This document shows positions 1 to 5,205 of a stretch of 5,205 bases of DNA, piece after piece. Origin of the DNA: Planctomycetota bacterium (lineage in GTDB: Bacteria > Planctomycetota > Phycisphaerae > WQYP01); contig JAKAYZ010000233.1 in the NCBI GenBank assembly GCA_021816165.1, positions 1 through 5,205 on the forward strand, in the 5' to 3' direction. Position 1 is the stretch's first letter. Every line of letters starts with the position of its first letter. The notes below the pieces were generated by a model. The model made no database searches. It worked only from the letters and a program-made list of their open reading frames with translations, and was not told the origin of the DNA. A program made the position numbers and the translations under genes.

Positions 1-509
1 ATGCACGTACCAGCAGAATTCTGATTCCGTTAGCCGCGGTGGTGTTCGTGGCATCGCTGGTTGGTCTTGGCGTGTCCGTCACCAAGCTGTTCTTCAGTTC
101 CCACCCGCCGGCCGCCGTTCACATAGCCGCCGGCGGTACCGCACCCGCGAAAGCGCTGCTGGCGTCGCTTGGAACAGTCCTGTTTGCCCGGGTAGGCGGA
201 GGAAATCCGCAGTCGGCCACGGAATGGAACGGAATGTATAACTGCCCAGCTAATACGTCCTGTGGAGCCGTGCCATGCCCGCATCCGTCATCCACGGGTT
301 CGTGTGGAACCTATGTACAGTCATTTTTTATTGGCTCAATATGCAAACCCAATAACAGCGGGACGGACTCGTCGTGTAGCTACATCGGCAGCCCGACGGA
401 ATGCTCAGCAGTTTTTAATTGCAACTACGAACCCTATGACGGCCAATGTGATCCCAACGGAAGCCCTACCGGGTCGTACGTCTACGGGCAGCAAGTGAAC
501 TGCGACTAG
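1..509 (+). CDS. Cysteine-rich membrane-anchored or secreted small protein, 5' partial
   Basis: I do not recognise a family. The frame is open to the left window edge, giving about 168 visible residues. A GTG at 39 could act as a start, but the 12 codons before it encode an Arg-containing stretch (ARTSR) leading straight into a hydrophobic segment (ILIPLAAVVFVASLVGLGV). That is a natural signal or anchor n-region plus h-region, so the true start is probably just outside the window. Numbered from the GTG, a Gly/Ala-rich linker (about 30-45), a second weakly hydrophobic stretch (LLASLGTVLFA, 40-50) and a VGGG motif (52-55) precede a polar C-terminal domain. This domain has ten cysteines, at 69, 75, 80, 89, 102, 113, 122, 128, 137 and 155, and is rich in Asn, Gly, Ser, Pro and Tyr. 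The even number, with none before residue 69, suggests an extracytoplasmic domain held by up to five disulfides. The gene lies 137 bases before an exported protein and upstream of a MauE-like gene, which fits that reading. Confidence 0.75.
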   Translation, partial: ARTSRILIPLAAVVFVASLVGLGVSVTKLFFSSHPPAAVHIAAGGTAPAKALLASLGTVLFARVGGGNPQSATEWNGMYNCPANTSCGAVPCPHPSSTGSCGTYVQSFFIGSICKPNNSGTDSSCSYIGSPTECSAVFNCNYEPYDGQCDPNGSPTGSYVYGQQVNCD

Positions 510-646
510 ACACCCGTGGCGTCGGTGGCTGGGCGGTGCATTGGAGCCACTGAGGCTGCAGCATGGAGCCGAGAGCGTTGCCGGGCGCGGCGGGTGGTTT
601 TTGGTGAGGAGTCAGGAAAATTGGATATTTACCTGGGAGGATGCGA
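510..646. other. Intergenic spacer inside the left gene cluster
   Basis: This spacer separates the cysteine-rich gene from the exported-protein gene. It contains short imperfect inverted repeats, AGCC/GGCT at 545-556 and GCCG/CGGC at about 580-591, the latter followed by GGGTGGTTTTT. The stems are only 4 bp, too weak to call a terminator, though attenuation between a highly expressed small protein and its downstream genes is conceivable. An SD-like GAGGAG at 605-610 has no suitable start codon behind it. The effective SD for the next gene is GGGAGG at 635-640. I see no promoter or small gene that I can defend. Confidence 0.4.
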
Positions 647-1699
647 ATGGCAATTTCCGTGAGGATTAAGCAAATCCGAGAGTGGGGGGGCAGCAAATTC
701 TGTATATATTTCCTGATCAGCGCGGCAACGCTGTCCTTGCTGGGACCACACGCTCGGGCCAGCACTGCGGTGGTTAAAGATGAACTGCTGAACGCGCTTC
801 ACGCGCTGCGGCAGGCGGTCCGCTCCAGGGTAGTGTCTGGTTGGGGCGTCGCCGTGGAGAAAACCACCGACACCCAGTGGTACGGGCACGAAATGCGCGT
901 CCACTATCAGCCGCAAACGGTGAAGTTCTGGTTTTCCGGTAACGCGAGCCTGGCAAAAGAGTACAGCTCAGGCCATCCGCCGGTGCTGCTTCAGGCGGCA
1001 CTGAGAAAAAATGGAATACTGGCCCATTTCCGTCGTTACAACATGGGGTTAAAGCTCGCAGCACCGCAGGTAACTATTATTGGTGGGGTGTTGCCCCATG
1101 TGACCAACGATCTGCGCCCAACCGTGTGGACATACCGCCGGATTTCAGAAATTTCCAGTGTGATGCAGCCCGATGCACAGTTCTTTCGGATAGCGGAGCG
1201 CCAATCGGCGGCAACCGTCAAGAATACCGGCCGCCGGATTATCGTAACTTTCAGGTACCCGCCGAATCCGCCGAGCTTCTTCGGCGCGAAGGCGGTGATC
1301 GTGTTCGACATGATGCGCGGCGGGATGGTGGCAAGCTACTACAACATGACCGACGAACTCAATGCAGCCCGACACAGGCTCAAAGAGATCGATACCATCA
1401 CAACGAGGTGGCGAAAAGTGGGCGGTTGCTGGGTCCCGGTCAGCAGAACGCTTGAAAGCCACTACTGGGTTAGCGGCAAAGACCGTGGATTTACACGTAC
1501 AAATATCAGCTTTGTGAAATTTGTTCTCGGTCCTCTTCGCAATGACATTTTGAGCGCCAGCAACTTGGGAATCCCGAATGGGACATTCGTGGACGACACG
1601 GTGCATAAGGAATTATACCATTTCACCGAGGCTGCCGCATCCCGCATTTTTGGCACGGCGAAACACAACCCACCGCGGCAGTCGGAGGGTGTGAAATGA
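647..1699 (+). CDS. Exported protein of unknown function, possible LolA/LolB-like beta fold
   Basis: About 350 residues. There are ATGs at 641 and 647. GGGAGG (635-640) touches the first and sits 6 bases from the second, so I choose 647. A basic N-terminus (VRIKQIREW) is followed by a hydrophobic core (FCIYFLISAATLSLLG) and an ARA|S cleavage site near residue 38, a standard Sec signal peptide without a lipobox. The mature part alternates short polar and hydrophobic stretches, as expected of an antiparallel beta protein. It contains TTRWRKVGGCWVPVS (about 252-266) and IPNGTFVDD (about 309-317). These resemble, from memory, the 'W..V.G.WVP' and 'P.GT.V.D' signatures of LolA/LolB-like periplasmic proteins common in planctomycetes, so the fold is inference and the substrate unknown. 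The mature part has one Cys (about 261). The gene overlaps the MauE-like gene by ATGA, implying coupled translation and a shared pathway. A G7 run lies within the signal-peptide coding region. Confidence 0.85.
   Translation: MAISVRIKQIREWGGSKFCIYFLISAATLSLLGPHARASTAVVKDELLNALHALRQAVRSRVVSGWGVAVEKTTDTQWYGHEMRVHYQPQTVKFWFSGNASLAKEYSSGHPPVLLQAALRKNGILAHFRRYNMGLKLAAPQVTIIGGVLPHVTNDLRPTVWTYRRISEISSVMQPDAQFFRIAERQSAATVKNTGRRIIVTFRYPPNPPSFFGAKAVIVFDMMRGGMVASYYNMTDELNAARHRLKEIDTITTRWRKVGGCWVPVSRTLESHYWVSGKDRGFTRTNISFVKFVLGPLRNDILSASNLGIPNGTFVDDTVHKELYHFTEAAASRIFGTAKHNPPRQSEGVK
1684..1689 (+). promoter_or_regulatory. Shine-Dalgarno site of the MauE-like gene, inside the upstream gene
   Basis: GGAGGG lies 6 bases before the ATG at 1696, whose ATGA overlaps the TGA stop of the exported-protein gene. 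A strong SD with optimal spacing inside the preceding coding end supports both the chosen start and translational coupling. Confidence 0.7.
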
Positions 1700-2190
1700 C
1701 CCCGCTCCGCTATTTCGCTTTTACAGGGTGCCTGTTCACCCTCGCTTATCGCCACGGGGTGGCGTGGGCCTCTGTACTTGGAAGGTGTTTGCTTGGCTCC
1801 GTTTTCGTAGCTGCCGCAATATTCAAATGGCGCGACATGAGCCAAGGCCCAACGTTGTACGGCAGCTTGGCACCAATGGGAATTCATCTGCCCGCGCTGA
1901 TCATAGTTGGTGAGGTATTCCTCGGGCTTTGGTTGTTGTCAGGTATGGCTAGGGGTGCCGCAGGCTTCAACGGCGTTCTCACGCTCTCATTATTTACCGG
2001 TGCCGTAATTTTTGACATGCTCCAGCCACACCCAATCCCGTGCCGCTGCATGGGCGCGGCCTATGTCGCCGCGCACAGCCCCGCTGCCGTGGAGCGAGGG
2101 CTGGCTCTCGGCATTGTGCGAAACGTGATGCTGGTCGGCCTGGCTGCAACGGTTTGGCTTTCTTCAGGCGGCACACGTGCCTGCACCTGA
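1696..2190 (+). CDS. MauE/DoxX-type redox-associated integral membrane protein
   Basis: This 164-residue protein has four predicted membrane helices at about 24-44, 63-84, 88-108 and 137-156. The layout fits the MauE/DoxX superfamily: a first helix ending in FVAAAIFKWRD, where relatives have an '..AG..K..dp' pattern, then a loop of the 'Y..L.P' kind (LYGSLAPMGIHLP). The third helix is followed by a PCRCMG motif with cysteines at 116 and 118, matching the 'PCGCFG'-like C-x-C of MauE relatives. MauE is required, with MauD, to form the disulfide-rich small subunit of methylamine dehydrogenase. By analogy this protein may pass oxidising equivalents across the inner membrane to a periplasmic client. 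Here the likely client is the ten-cysteine protein two genes upstream, which is inference from context. Extra cysteines lie at 12, 31 and 163. The frame stays open for 84 codons after the TGA stop. Other DoxX relatives cannot be excluded, but the C-x-C placement favours MauE. Confidence 0.8.
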   Translation: MTPLRYFAFTGCLFTLAYRHGVAWASVLGRCLLGSVFVAAAIFKWRDMSQGPTLYGSLAPMGIHLPALIIVGEVFLGLWLLSGMARGAAGFNGVLTLSLFTGAVIFDMLQPHPIPCRCMGAAYVAAHSPAAVERGLALGIVRNVMLVGLAATVWLSSGGTRACT

Positions 2191-2214
2191 TCTTTTCCGT
2201 CAGGGGCAGTTCCC

Positions 2215-2442
2215 ATGGGATATTCCTCAGCACGCCACGATGGCTCCAACGCATGGCCGGTTCGCGCAAACGCCCACAGTTGGCCAACGGCACAACCAAA
2301 CCGTTATTACTGCGGCTACCGGCAGGCCGGCCATGAATGCGAGTTGGCTCCACGAGAACCGCGTGGTGGTGAATTCTTGAGCGCATCGGCGACACGGAAG
2401 CTTTGGAGTTACACTTCGGGCGGGTTCGGCTTGAAACATTGA
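2215..2442 (+). CDS. Possible small ORF of unknown function (weak)
   Basis: A 75-codon ORF starting 24 bases after the MauE-like stop and in the same frame. AGGGG (2202-2206) lies 8 bases before its ATG, an acceptable SD-like placement. The predicted product is polar and rich in Ser, Arg, Ala, Pro, His and Trp, with only two cysteines (in CGYRQAGHEC), no membrane segment and no signal peptide. I recognise no domain. Frames on both strands are also open across this stretch, so openness alone is not evidence. It could be a fourth small gene of the cluster, a translated 3' remnant, or chance. Confidence 0.22.
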   Translation: MGYSSARHDGSNAWPVRANAHSWPTAQPNRYYCGYRQAGHECELAPREPRGGEFLSASATRKLWSYTSGGFGLKH

Positions 2443-2486
2443 AGCGCTGCCTGGGAGTGCCGCCTTTCTGAATTCTGGAAATATCT

Positions 2487-2492
2487 TATGAT
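2487..2492 (+). promoter_or_regulatory. Candidate -10 element for waaA
   Basis: TATGAT matches the sigma-70 -10 consensus at 5 of 6 positions and sits 9 bases before the waaA ATG at 2502. No good -35 box exists at 16-18 bases upstream. If used, transcription would begin around 2499 and the message would be nearly leaderless, which would fit the absence of a properly spaced SD before 2502. The call is speculative. Confidence 0.25.
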
Positions 2493-2501
2493 GACCGGAA
2501 T

Positions 2502-3875
2502 ATGCAATGGATTCTCGACATTTTATATCTGTTTGGCCTGCTTCTGGCGGCTCCGTTTCTGCTGGCAAAAAGCCGGCGGACCGGCAAGTATCGTTCGGAC
2601 TGGTCCGGTCGGATGGGATACATTTCCCCTGCAGTTCAGGAGATTTTACGCTCCGCACCCGGACAACCGCGGGTGCTGATTCATTGCGTATCGGTCGGGG
2701 AGTTGTTGTCCACGCGCAAACTCGTGGAAGAATTGCTGCACGGCAATAGCTCGCTGCTGGTTATCATTTCCACCACCACCGATACCGGCATGGCCCGGGC
2801 ATTGGCCCTATATCCGCCGCAAGCGGCAACGCGCGTGGTGGCGGTGCGGTATCCGCTGGATTTTTCCTTCGCCGTGCGGCGATTTCTCAGCACGATCAAT
2901 CCTTCATTGATCGCACTGGTGGAACTGGAAACATGGCCGAATTTTTTGGCCATTGCCCATCGCCGCGCTATTCCGGTGCAGATCATCAATGGTCGCATGA
3001 CCGGGCGATCGTTGCGGCGTTATCGGATTATTAAACCGCTGATGCGAAAAATGCTGCGGCGGGTAGATCATATCAGTGTGCAAACCGCGGAAATCGCCGA
3101 GCGCTTTGCGGCATTGGGTGCTGTTCCGTCGCGCATGGAAGTCGTTGCCACAATGAAGTATGACAGCGCTGATTTCACGGATCACATAACCGGTGCGGAG
3201 GCGATGGCGGCAAGTCTGGGTATTCTGCCGGAACAGCGGCTGCTGGTGGCGGGATCAACCGGACCGGGCGAAGAGGAGATTCTTTTAGCCGTGTATCGGA
3301 CGTTAAGCCAAAAATCGTCCCAATTAAGATTGGCCATTGCGCCGCGCAAACCGGAAATAATCGGTGATGTGATCGCGGCAATCCGGCAGGCGGGATATGA
3401 ACCGATATTGCGCACACAACGACCGGATGGGGCGGGTAAAGCGGTTTCACCGATCCAAACCGGACAGATCATCGTATTAGACACAATGGGGGAGCTTAAG
3501 AAGCTCTACAGTCTGGCATTTGCGGTGTTTTCGGGCCGGTCGCTGGTGAATCTCGGTGGCAGCGACATGATCGAAGCCGCGGCCCTGGCAAAGCCGTGCT
3601 GTTTTGGTCCGTATACCCATAATTTCTCCGATGCGGTGGCATTATTAACCAGCAGCGGTGGGGGTGTGACGGTAAAAAGCGCCGATGAAATGGAGGCTTT
3701 ATTACAAGCTTGGCTGGTGCATCCGGAAGAGGCGATGGCGATTGGACAGCGGGCCAGAGCGTCTCTGGAATCTCAGCGTGGCAGCAGCCGAATTTATGCG
3801 CAAAGAATGTTGAAAAATATTTTTTCGCATGCTGCAACTTCCAATGAAGTGCCTCGTTATACCCCCAAGGGATAA
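2502..3875 (+). CDS. waaA: 3-deoxy-D-manno-octulosonic acid (Kdo) transferase, GT30
   Basis: WaaA (KdtA) transfers Kdo from CMP-Kdo to the lipid A precursor on the cytoplasmic face of the inner membrane. The 457-residue product is slightly longer than the usual ~420-430. It has an N-terminal membrane anchor (4-22), then the acceptor-side domain with HCVSVGE (61-67; E67 aligns with catalytic Glu31 of the Aquifex enzyme), ELETWPN (141-147), INGR (162-165) and MKYDS (218-222). The CMP-Kdo-binding domain has AGSTGPGEEE (250-259), APRKPE (280-285), DTMGELKKLY (327-336), GRSLVNLGGSDMIEAA (345-360) and GPYTHNF (369-375). Oddities are WSGRMG (34-39) where E. coli has WGERYG, GGSD for GGHN, and ATMKYD for G.LKFD; I believe GGSD is typical of planctomycetes. 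An in-frame TGA at 2469 and the lack of any other ATG/GTG/TTG between it and 2502 fix the start, although no good SD precedes it. Mono- versus bifunctionality cannot be told. Confidence 0.95.
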   Translation: MQWILDILYLFGLLLAAPFLLAKSRRTGKYRSDWSGRMGYISPAVQEILRSAPGQPRVLIHCVSVGELLSTRKLVEELLHGNSSLLVIISTTTDTGMARALALYPPQAATRVVAVRYPLDFSFAVRRFLSTINPSLIALVELETWPNFLAIAHRRAIPVQIINGRMTGRSLRRYRIIKPLMRKMLRRVDHISVQTAEIAERFAALGAVPSRMEVVATMKYDSADFTDHITGAEAMAASLGILPEQRLLVAGSTGPGEEEILLAVYRTLSQKSSQLRLAIAPRKPEIIGDVIAAIRQAGYEPILRTQRPDGAGKAVSPIQTGQIIVLDTMGELKKLYSLAFAVFSGRSLVNLGGSDMIEAAALAKPCCFGPYTHNFSDAVALLTSSGGGVTVKSADEMEALLQAWLVHPEEAMAIGQRARASLESQRGSSRIYAQRMLKNIFSHAATSNEVPRYTPKG

Positions 3876-3943
3876 GTGTTGCCGGAGTTATCGGGCCGGT
3901 GGCGGCGCGCCGGTGCGCGTGGCGAAGTTTATTGATAACCGTG

Positions 3944-3949
3944 TATACT
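3944..3949 (+). promoter_or_regulatory. Candidate -10 element for the ABC/adaptor operon
   Basis: TATACT matches the sigma-70 -10 consensus at 5 of 6 positions and lies in the AT-rich turn of the intergenic region. The best upstream partner, TGGCGA (3920-3925, 18-base spacing), is a poor -35. Initiation would fall near 3956, immediately before the hairpin at 3957-3972, leaving an ~80-base leader for the ATPase gene. Confidence 0.3.
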
Positions 3950-3956
3950 GCTGATT

Positions 3957-3972
3957 TCCGGTCGGCACCGGA
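3957..3972 (+). repeat. Perfect inverted repeat / hairpin in the leader of the ABC operon
   Basis: TCCGGT and ACCGGA form a perfect 6-bp stem around the loop CGGC. It sits 7 bases after the candidate -10 box and 63 bases before the ATPase ATG. It could be a transcribed 5' stem that stabilises or regulates the mRNA, or a short operator. No T-run follows directly, so a terminator is less likely. Confidence 0.4.
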
Positions 3973-4035
3973 TGGCGGAATATGGTTATTTTGTCACTTG
4001 GTGGCATAAAATAATACCGTAAACGGATTGTTGTC

Positions 4036-4767
4036 ATGGTTGAATTAAAAAATACATCCTCGCTGCTGGAAATTCGCGGCATGGTCAAGCGATATACGCT
4101 TGGTGAAACAGAAGTTCTGGCTCTCAATCGTGTTGATCTGACCATTGAAGAAGGCGACATGGTGGCGATCACCGGCCCATCAGGCAGTGGAAAATCAACA
4201 TTGATGAATATTCTGGGTTGCCTTGATGATTTTGATGCCGGGACTTACATCATTTCCGGTGAAGATGTTTCCAAACTCAGCGGAGACAAACTCGCGAATA
4301 TCCGCAATCGGCTGATCGGCTTTGTATTTCAGAATTTTAACTTGTTGCCGCGGCTGTCAGCCTTGGAAAATGTTGAATTGCCCCTGTTGTATTCCGCAAA
4401 TAAAGATGCCAAGGCGGCGGCCCGGAAAGCGCTGGAAGCCGTCGGTTTAGCCGATCGCATGCACCATGAACCCAACCAGCTTTCCGGCGGGCAGCGGCAA
4501 CGCGTGGCGATTGCCCGGGCCATTGTGACCAATCCGGCCATCATTCTGGCTGATGAACCAACGGGAAATCTCGATTCGCGGGTGGGTAAGGAAATTCTGG
4601 AAGTATTTCACCAGATTAACGATCAGGGGCGAACGATTGTCATTGTCACGCACGATTCCACTGTGGCCCGGCATTGTCGCCGCGAAGTGCAGATTCGCGA
4701 TGGACAGATTGTAGATATCGTTGAGCATAATCGCTCGGCAAGGGAACTGGTGGCCAAGGCGGGTTGA
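4036..4767 (+). CDS. ABC transporter ATP-binding protein, MacB/LolD class
   Basis: A 243-residue cytoplasmic ATPase that would power a MacB-type (type VII, mechanotransmission) ABC system. All nucleotide-binding motifs are intact: Walker [10 protein letters not shown] (47-55), Q-loop with Gln99 in VFQNF, signature LSGGQRQR (149-156), Walker B IILADE with Asp173 and Glu174, D-loop NLD (178-180) and switch His206 in VTHD. The N-terminal [16 protein letters not shown] pattern (20-35) and NILGCLD (58-64) are typical of the MacB/LolD/FtsE group. This is an ATPase-only subunit, since it ends soon after the H-loop with no attached permease. The next gene encodes a periplasmic adaptor, which favours a MacAB-like exporter over LolCDE, and an FtsX-like permease should follow beyond the window. 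The start at 4036 preserves the normal N-terminal strand ([11 protein letters not shown]); only a weak CGGA lies 8 bases before it. The substrate (drug, peptide or lipid) cannot be inferred. Confidence 0.93.
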   Translation: MVELKNTSSLLEIRGMVKRYTLGETEVLALNRVDLTIEEGDMVAITGPSGSGKSTLMNILGCLDDFDAGTYIISGEDVSKLSGDKLANIRNRLIGFVFQNFNLLPRLSALENVELPLLYSANKDAKAAARKALEAVGLADRMHHEPNQLSGGQRQRVAIARAIVTNPAIILADEPTGNLDSRVGKEILEVFHQINDQGRTIVIVTHDSTVARHCRREVQIRDGQIVDIVEHNRSARELVAKAG

Positions 4768-4846
4768 GACCGGCACCCGAGGTGATTCCATATAACACAG
4801 ACGGTTAAATCCATTAAAGGAGCCGCGAAAAGCGGAACAGGTACGG

Positions 4847-5205
4847 ATGAAAAAAGGTTTGATTATTACCGGCGTGGTCGCGGCAGCCGTTATTGGCGGT
4901 GCGGTTGCTTACCATCATTACCAGGCGGCGGGCGCAACGGTGGCACCCAAATTACATACCGCGGTGGTTAAAAAGGGTACTTTGACCGTGCATGTCTATG
5001 CCACGGGTAATGTGCTGGCCAATCGAACGGTGGACATCAAATGCCAGGCGGGCGGCGAAATTACCAGCTTGCCGCTGGGAAATGGGAACCCCAATGATCA
5101 GATCGAGATCGGTGATAAAGTAAAAAAGGGACAGGTTATTCTGACCGTTGACCCGACGCTTGAATTGCAGGCTGTTACCATCGCGCAACAAAATCTGGAT
5201 CAGGC
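4847..5205 (+). CDS. Periplasmic adaptor (membrane-fusion) protein, MacA/HlyD type, 3' partial
   Basis: The frame is open from an ATG at 4847 to the window end, giving 119 codons of a protein usually 370-500 residues long. A short basic start (MKK) leads into one membrane segment (about 5-22), so the protein is an inner-membrane-anchored periplasmic subunit. Next come the usual adaptor elements: a first beta strand (VVKKGTLTVHVYATGNV, 40-56), a lipoyl half-motif (TVDIKCQAGGEITSLPL, 61-77) and a second half (IGDKVKKGQVILTVDP, 88-103). The start of the alpha-hairpin (AQQNLDQ) then runs into the window end. Between the lipoyl halves lies an apparent extra stretch of about 8-10 residues (GNGNPNDQIEI). 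The gene follows the ATPase by 79 bases and should work with it as the MacA-like partner. No upstream in-frame start exists back to about 4800. The only strong SD-like motif, AAAGGAG (4816-4822), is too far away at 24 bases, while a weak AGGT lies just before the ATG. Confidence 0.9.
   Translation, partial: MKKGLIITGVVAAAVIGGAVAYHHYQAAGATVAPKLHTAVVKKGTLTVHVYATGNVLANRTVDIKCQAGGEITSLPLGNGNPNDQIEIGDKVKKGQVILTVDPTLELQAVTIAQQNLDQ

Larger units (their letters stand above)
2191..2501. other. Gene-poor spacer between the left cluster and waaA
   Basis: About 310 bases without a convincing gene. Several frames on both strands are open here at once, which is what GC-rich non-coding DNA often gives. The best single candidate is the weak ORF at 2215-2442. 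No strong terminator follows the MauE-like gene: I found no GC-rich stem followed by a T-run. Near the right end are TTGAAA (2431-2436), with no -10 box at proper spacing, and TATGAT (2487-2492) just before the waaA start. The stretch could also hold a decayed gene, but I recognise no family remnant. Confidence 0.5.
3876..4035. other. Intergenic region between waaA and the ABC operon
   Basis: The first part is very GC-rich and contains a near-repeat (GCCGGTGGCG and GCCGGTGCGCG) and a 5-bp stem CGCGC/GCGCG with loop CGGT at 3906-3919. No T-run follows, so it is not a canonical terminator. The second part turns AT-rich and carries the -10-like TATACT, a hairpin, TTGTCA (3991-3996) and TAAAAT (4007-4012). 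The last two are only 10 bases apart, too close for one promoter. The layout reads as waaA 3' end followed by a control region for the ABC genes. Confidence 0.5.

Noticed and set aside
1..24. ATG at position 1 as the first gene start
   Set aside because: This frame stops after seven codons (TGA at 22); the real coding frame is a different one, open to the window edge.
39..41. GTG at 39 as the true start of the cysteine-rich gene
   Set aside because: It would begin in the middle of the hydrophobic segment and lose the basic ARTSR n-region; there is also no SD before it.
580..600. GCCG/CGGC stem followed by GGGTGGTTTTT as a terminator after the cysteine-rich gene
   Set aside because: The 4-bp stem is too short and the T-run is not adjacent to it; at best a weak attenuator.
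1126..1455. 109-codon plus-strand frame within the exported-protein gene
   Set aside because: Out-of-frame shadow with no recognised domain, inside a gene supported by a signal peptide and SD.
1145..1606. 153-codon open frame on the minus strand
   Set aside because: It lies wholly inside the exported-protein gene, has no signal or domain pattern, and is an antisense shadow.
2188..2190. TGA of the MauE-like gene as a selenocysteine or read-through codon
   Set aside because: The protein already has a normal four-helix length and an intact C-x-C motif, the downstream residues look random, and no SECIS-like stem was evident.
2227..2658. 143-codon open frame on the minus strand across the spacer and the waaA start
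   Set aside because: It overlaps the conserved N-terminus of waaA, shows no recognisable motif, and would be antisense to a certain gene.
3906..3919. CGCGC/GCGCG hairpin after waaA as a Rho-independent terminator
   Set aside because: The stem is only 5 bp and is followed by TGGCGAAG rather than a T-run.
4447..4791. 114-codon minus-strand frame
   Set aside because: Antisense shadow of the ABC ATPase, covering its signature and Walker B region.

Overview
The window most likely comes from a Gram-negative-type bacterium, probably a planctomycete (Planctomycetota, perhaps the Phycisphaerae side). It encodes Kdo transferase (WaaA), so it should make LPS and have an outer membrane. The lineage guess rests on remembered sequence flavour: 'GRSLV..GGSDMIE' in WaaA instead of the usual 'GGSLV..GGHN.LE', and 'VDIKC.A.GEI' in the membrane-fusion protein. 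No search was run, so treat it as moderately supported inference.

Left part (1-2190): three genes read rightwards that look like one transcription unit. The first is a 5'-truncated, membrane-anchored or secreted small protein with ten cysteines packed into its last ~90 residues. The second is an exported ~350-residue protein of unknown function, possibly with a LolA/LolB-like beta fold. The third is a four-helix MauE/DoxX-type membrane protein with a C-x-C motif, and its ATG overlaps the stop of the second gene. A cysteine-rich exported protein beside a MauE-type redox membrane protein suggests dedicated disulfide formation, as MauE serves the disulfide-rich small subunit of methylamine dehydrogenase. 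This is the most interesting part of the window.

Middle (2191-2501): about 310 bases without a confident gene. It holds one weak 75-codon ORF in the same frame as the MauE-like gene, with an SD-like AGGGG, and a possible -10 element very close to the waaA start.

Right part (2502-5205): a full-length waaA, then a 160-base intergenic region with a candidate -10 element and a perfect 6-bp-stem hairpin. After it comes the start of a MacAB-type export operon: a complete MacB/LolD-class ABC ATPase, then a periplasmic adaptor (MacA/HlyD type) cut by the window end. The matching FtsX-like permease would be expected just beyond the window. WaaA acts at the inner membrane and the ABC/adaptor pair spans the envelope, so this half is an envelope-function neighbourhood. 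No RNA genes, CRISPR arrays, insertion sequences or attachment sites were seen.
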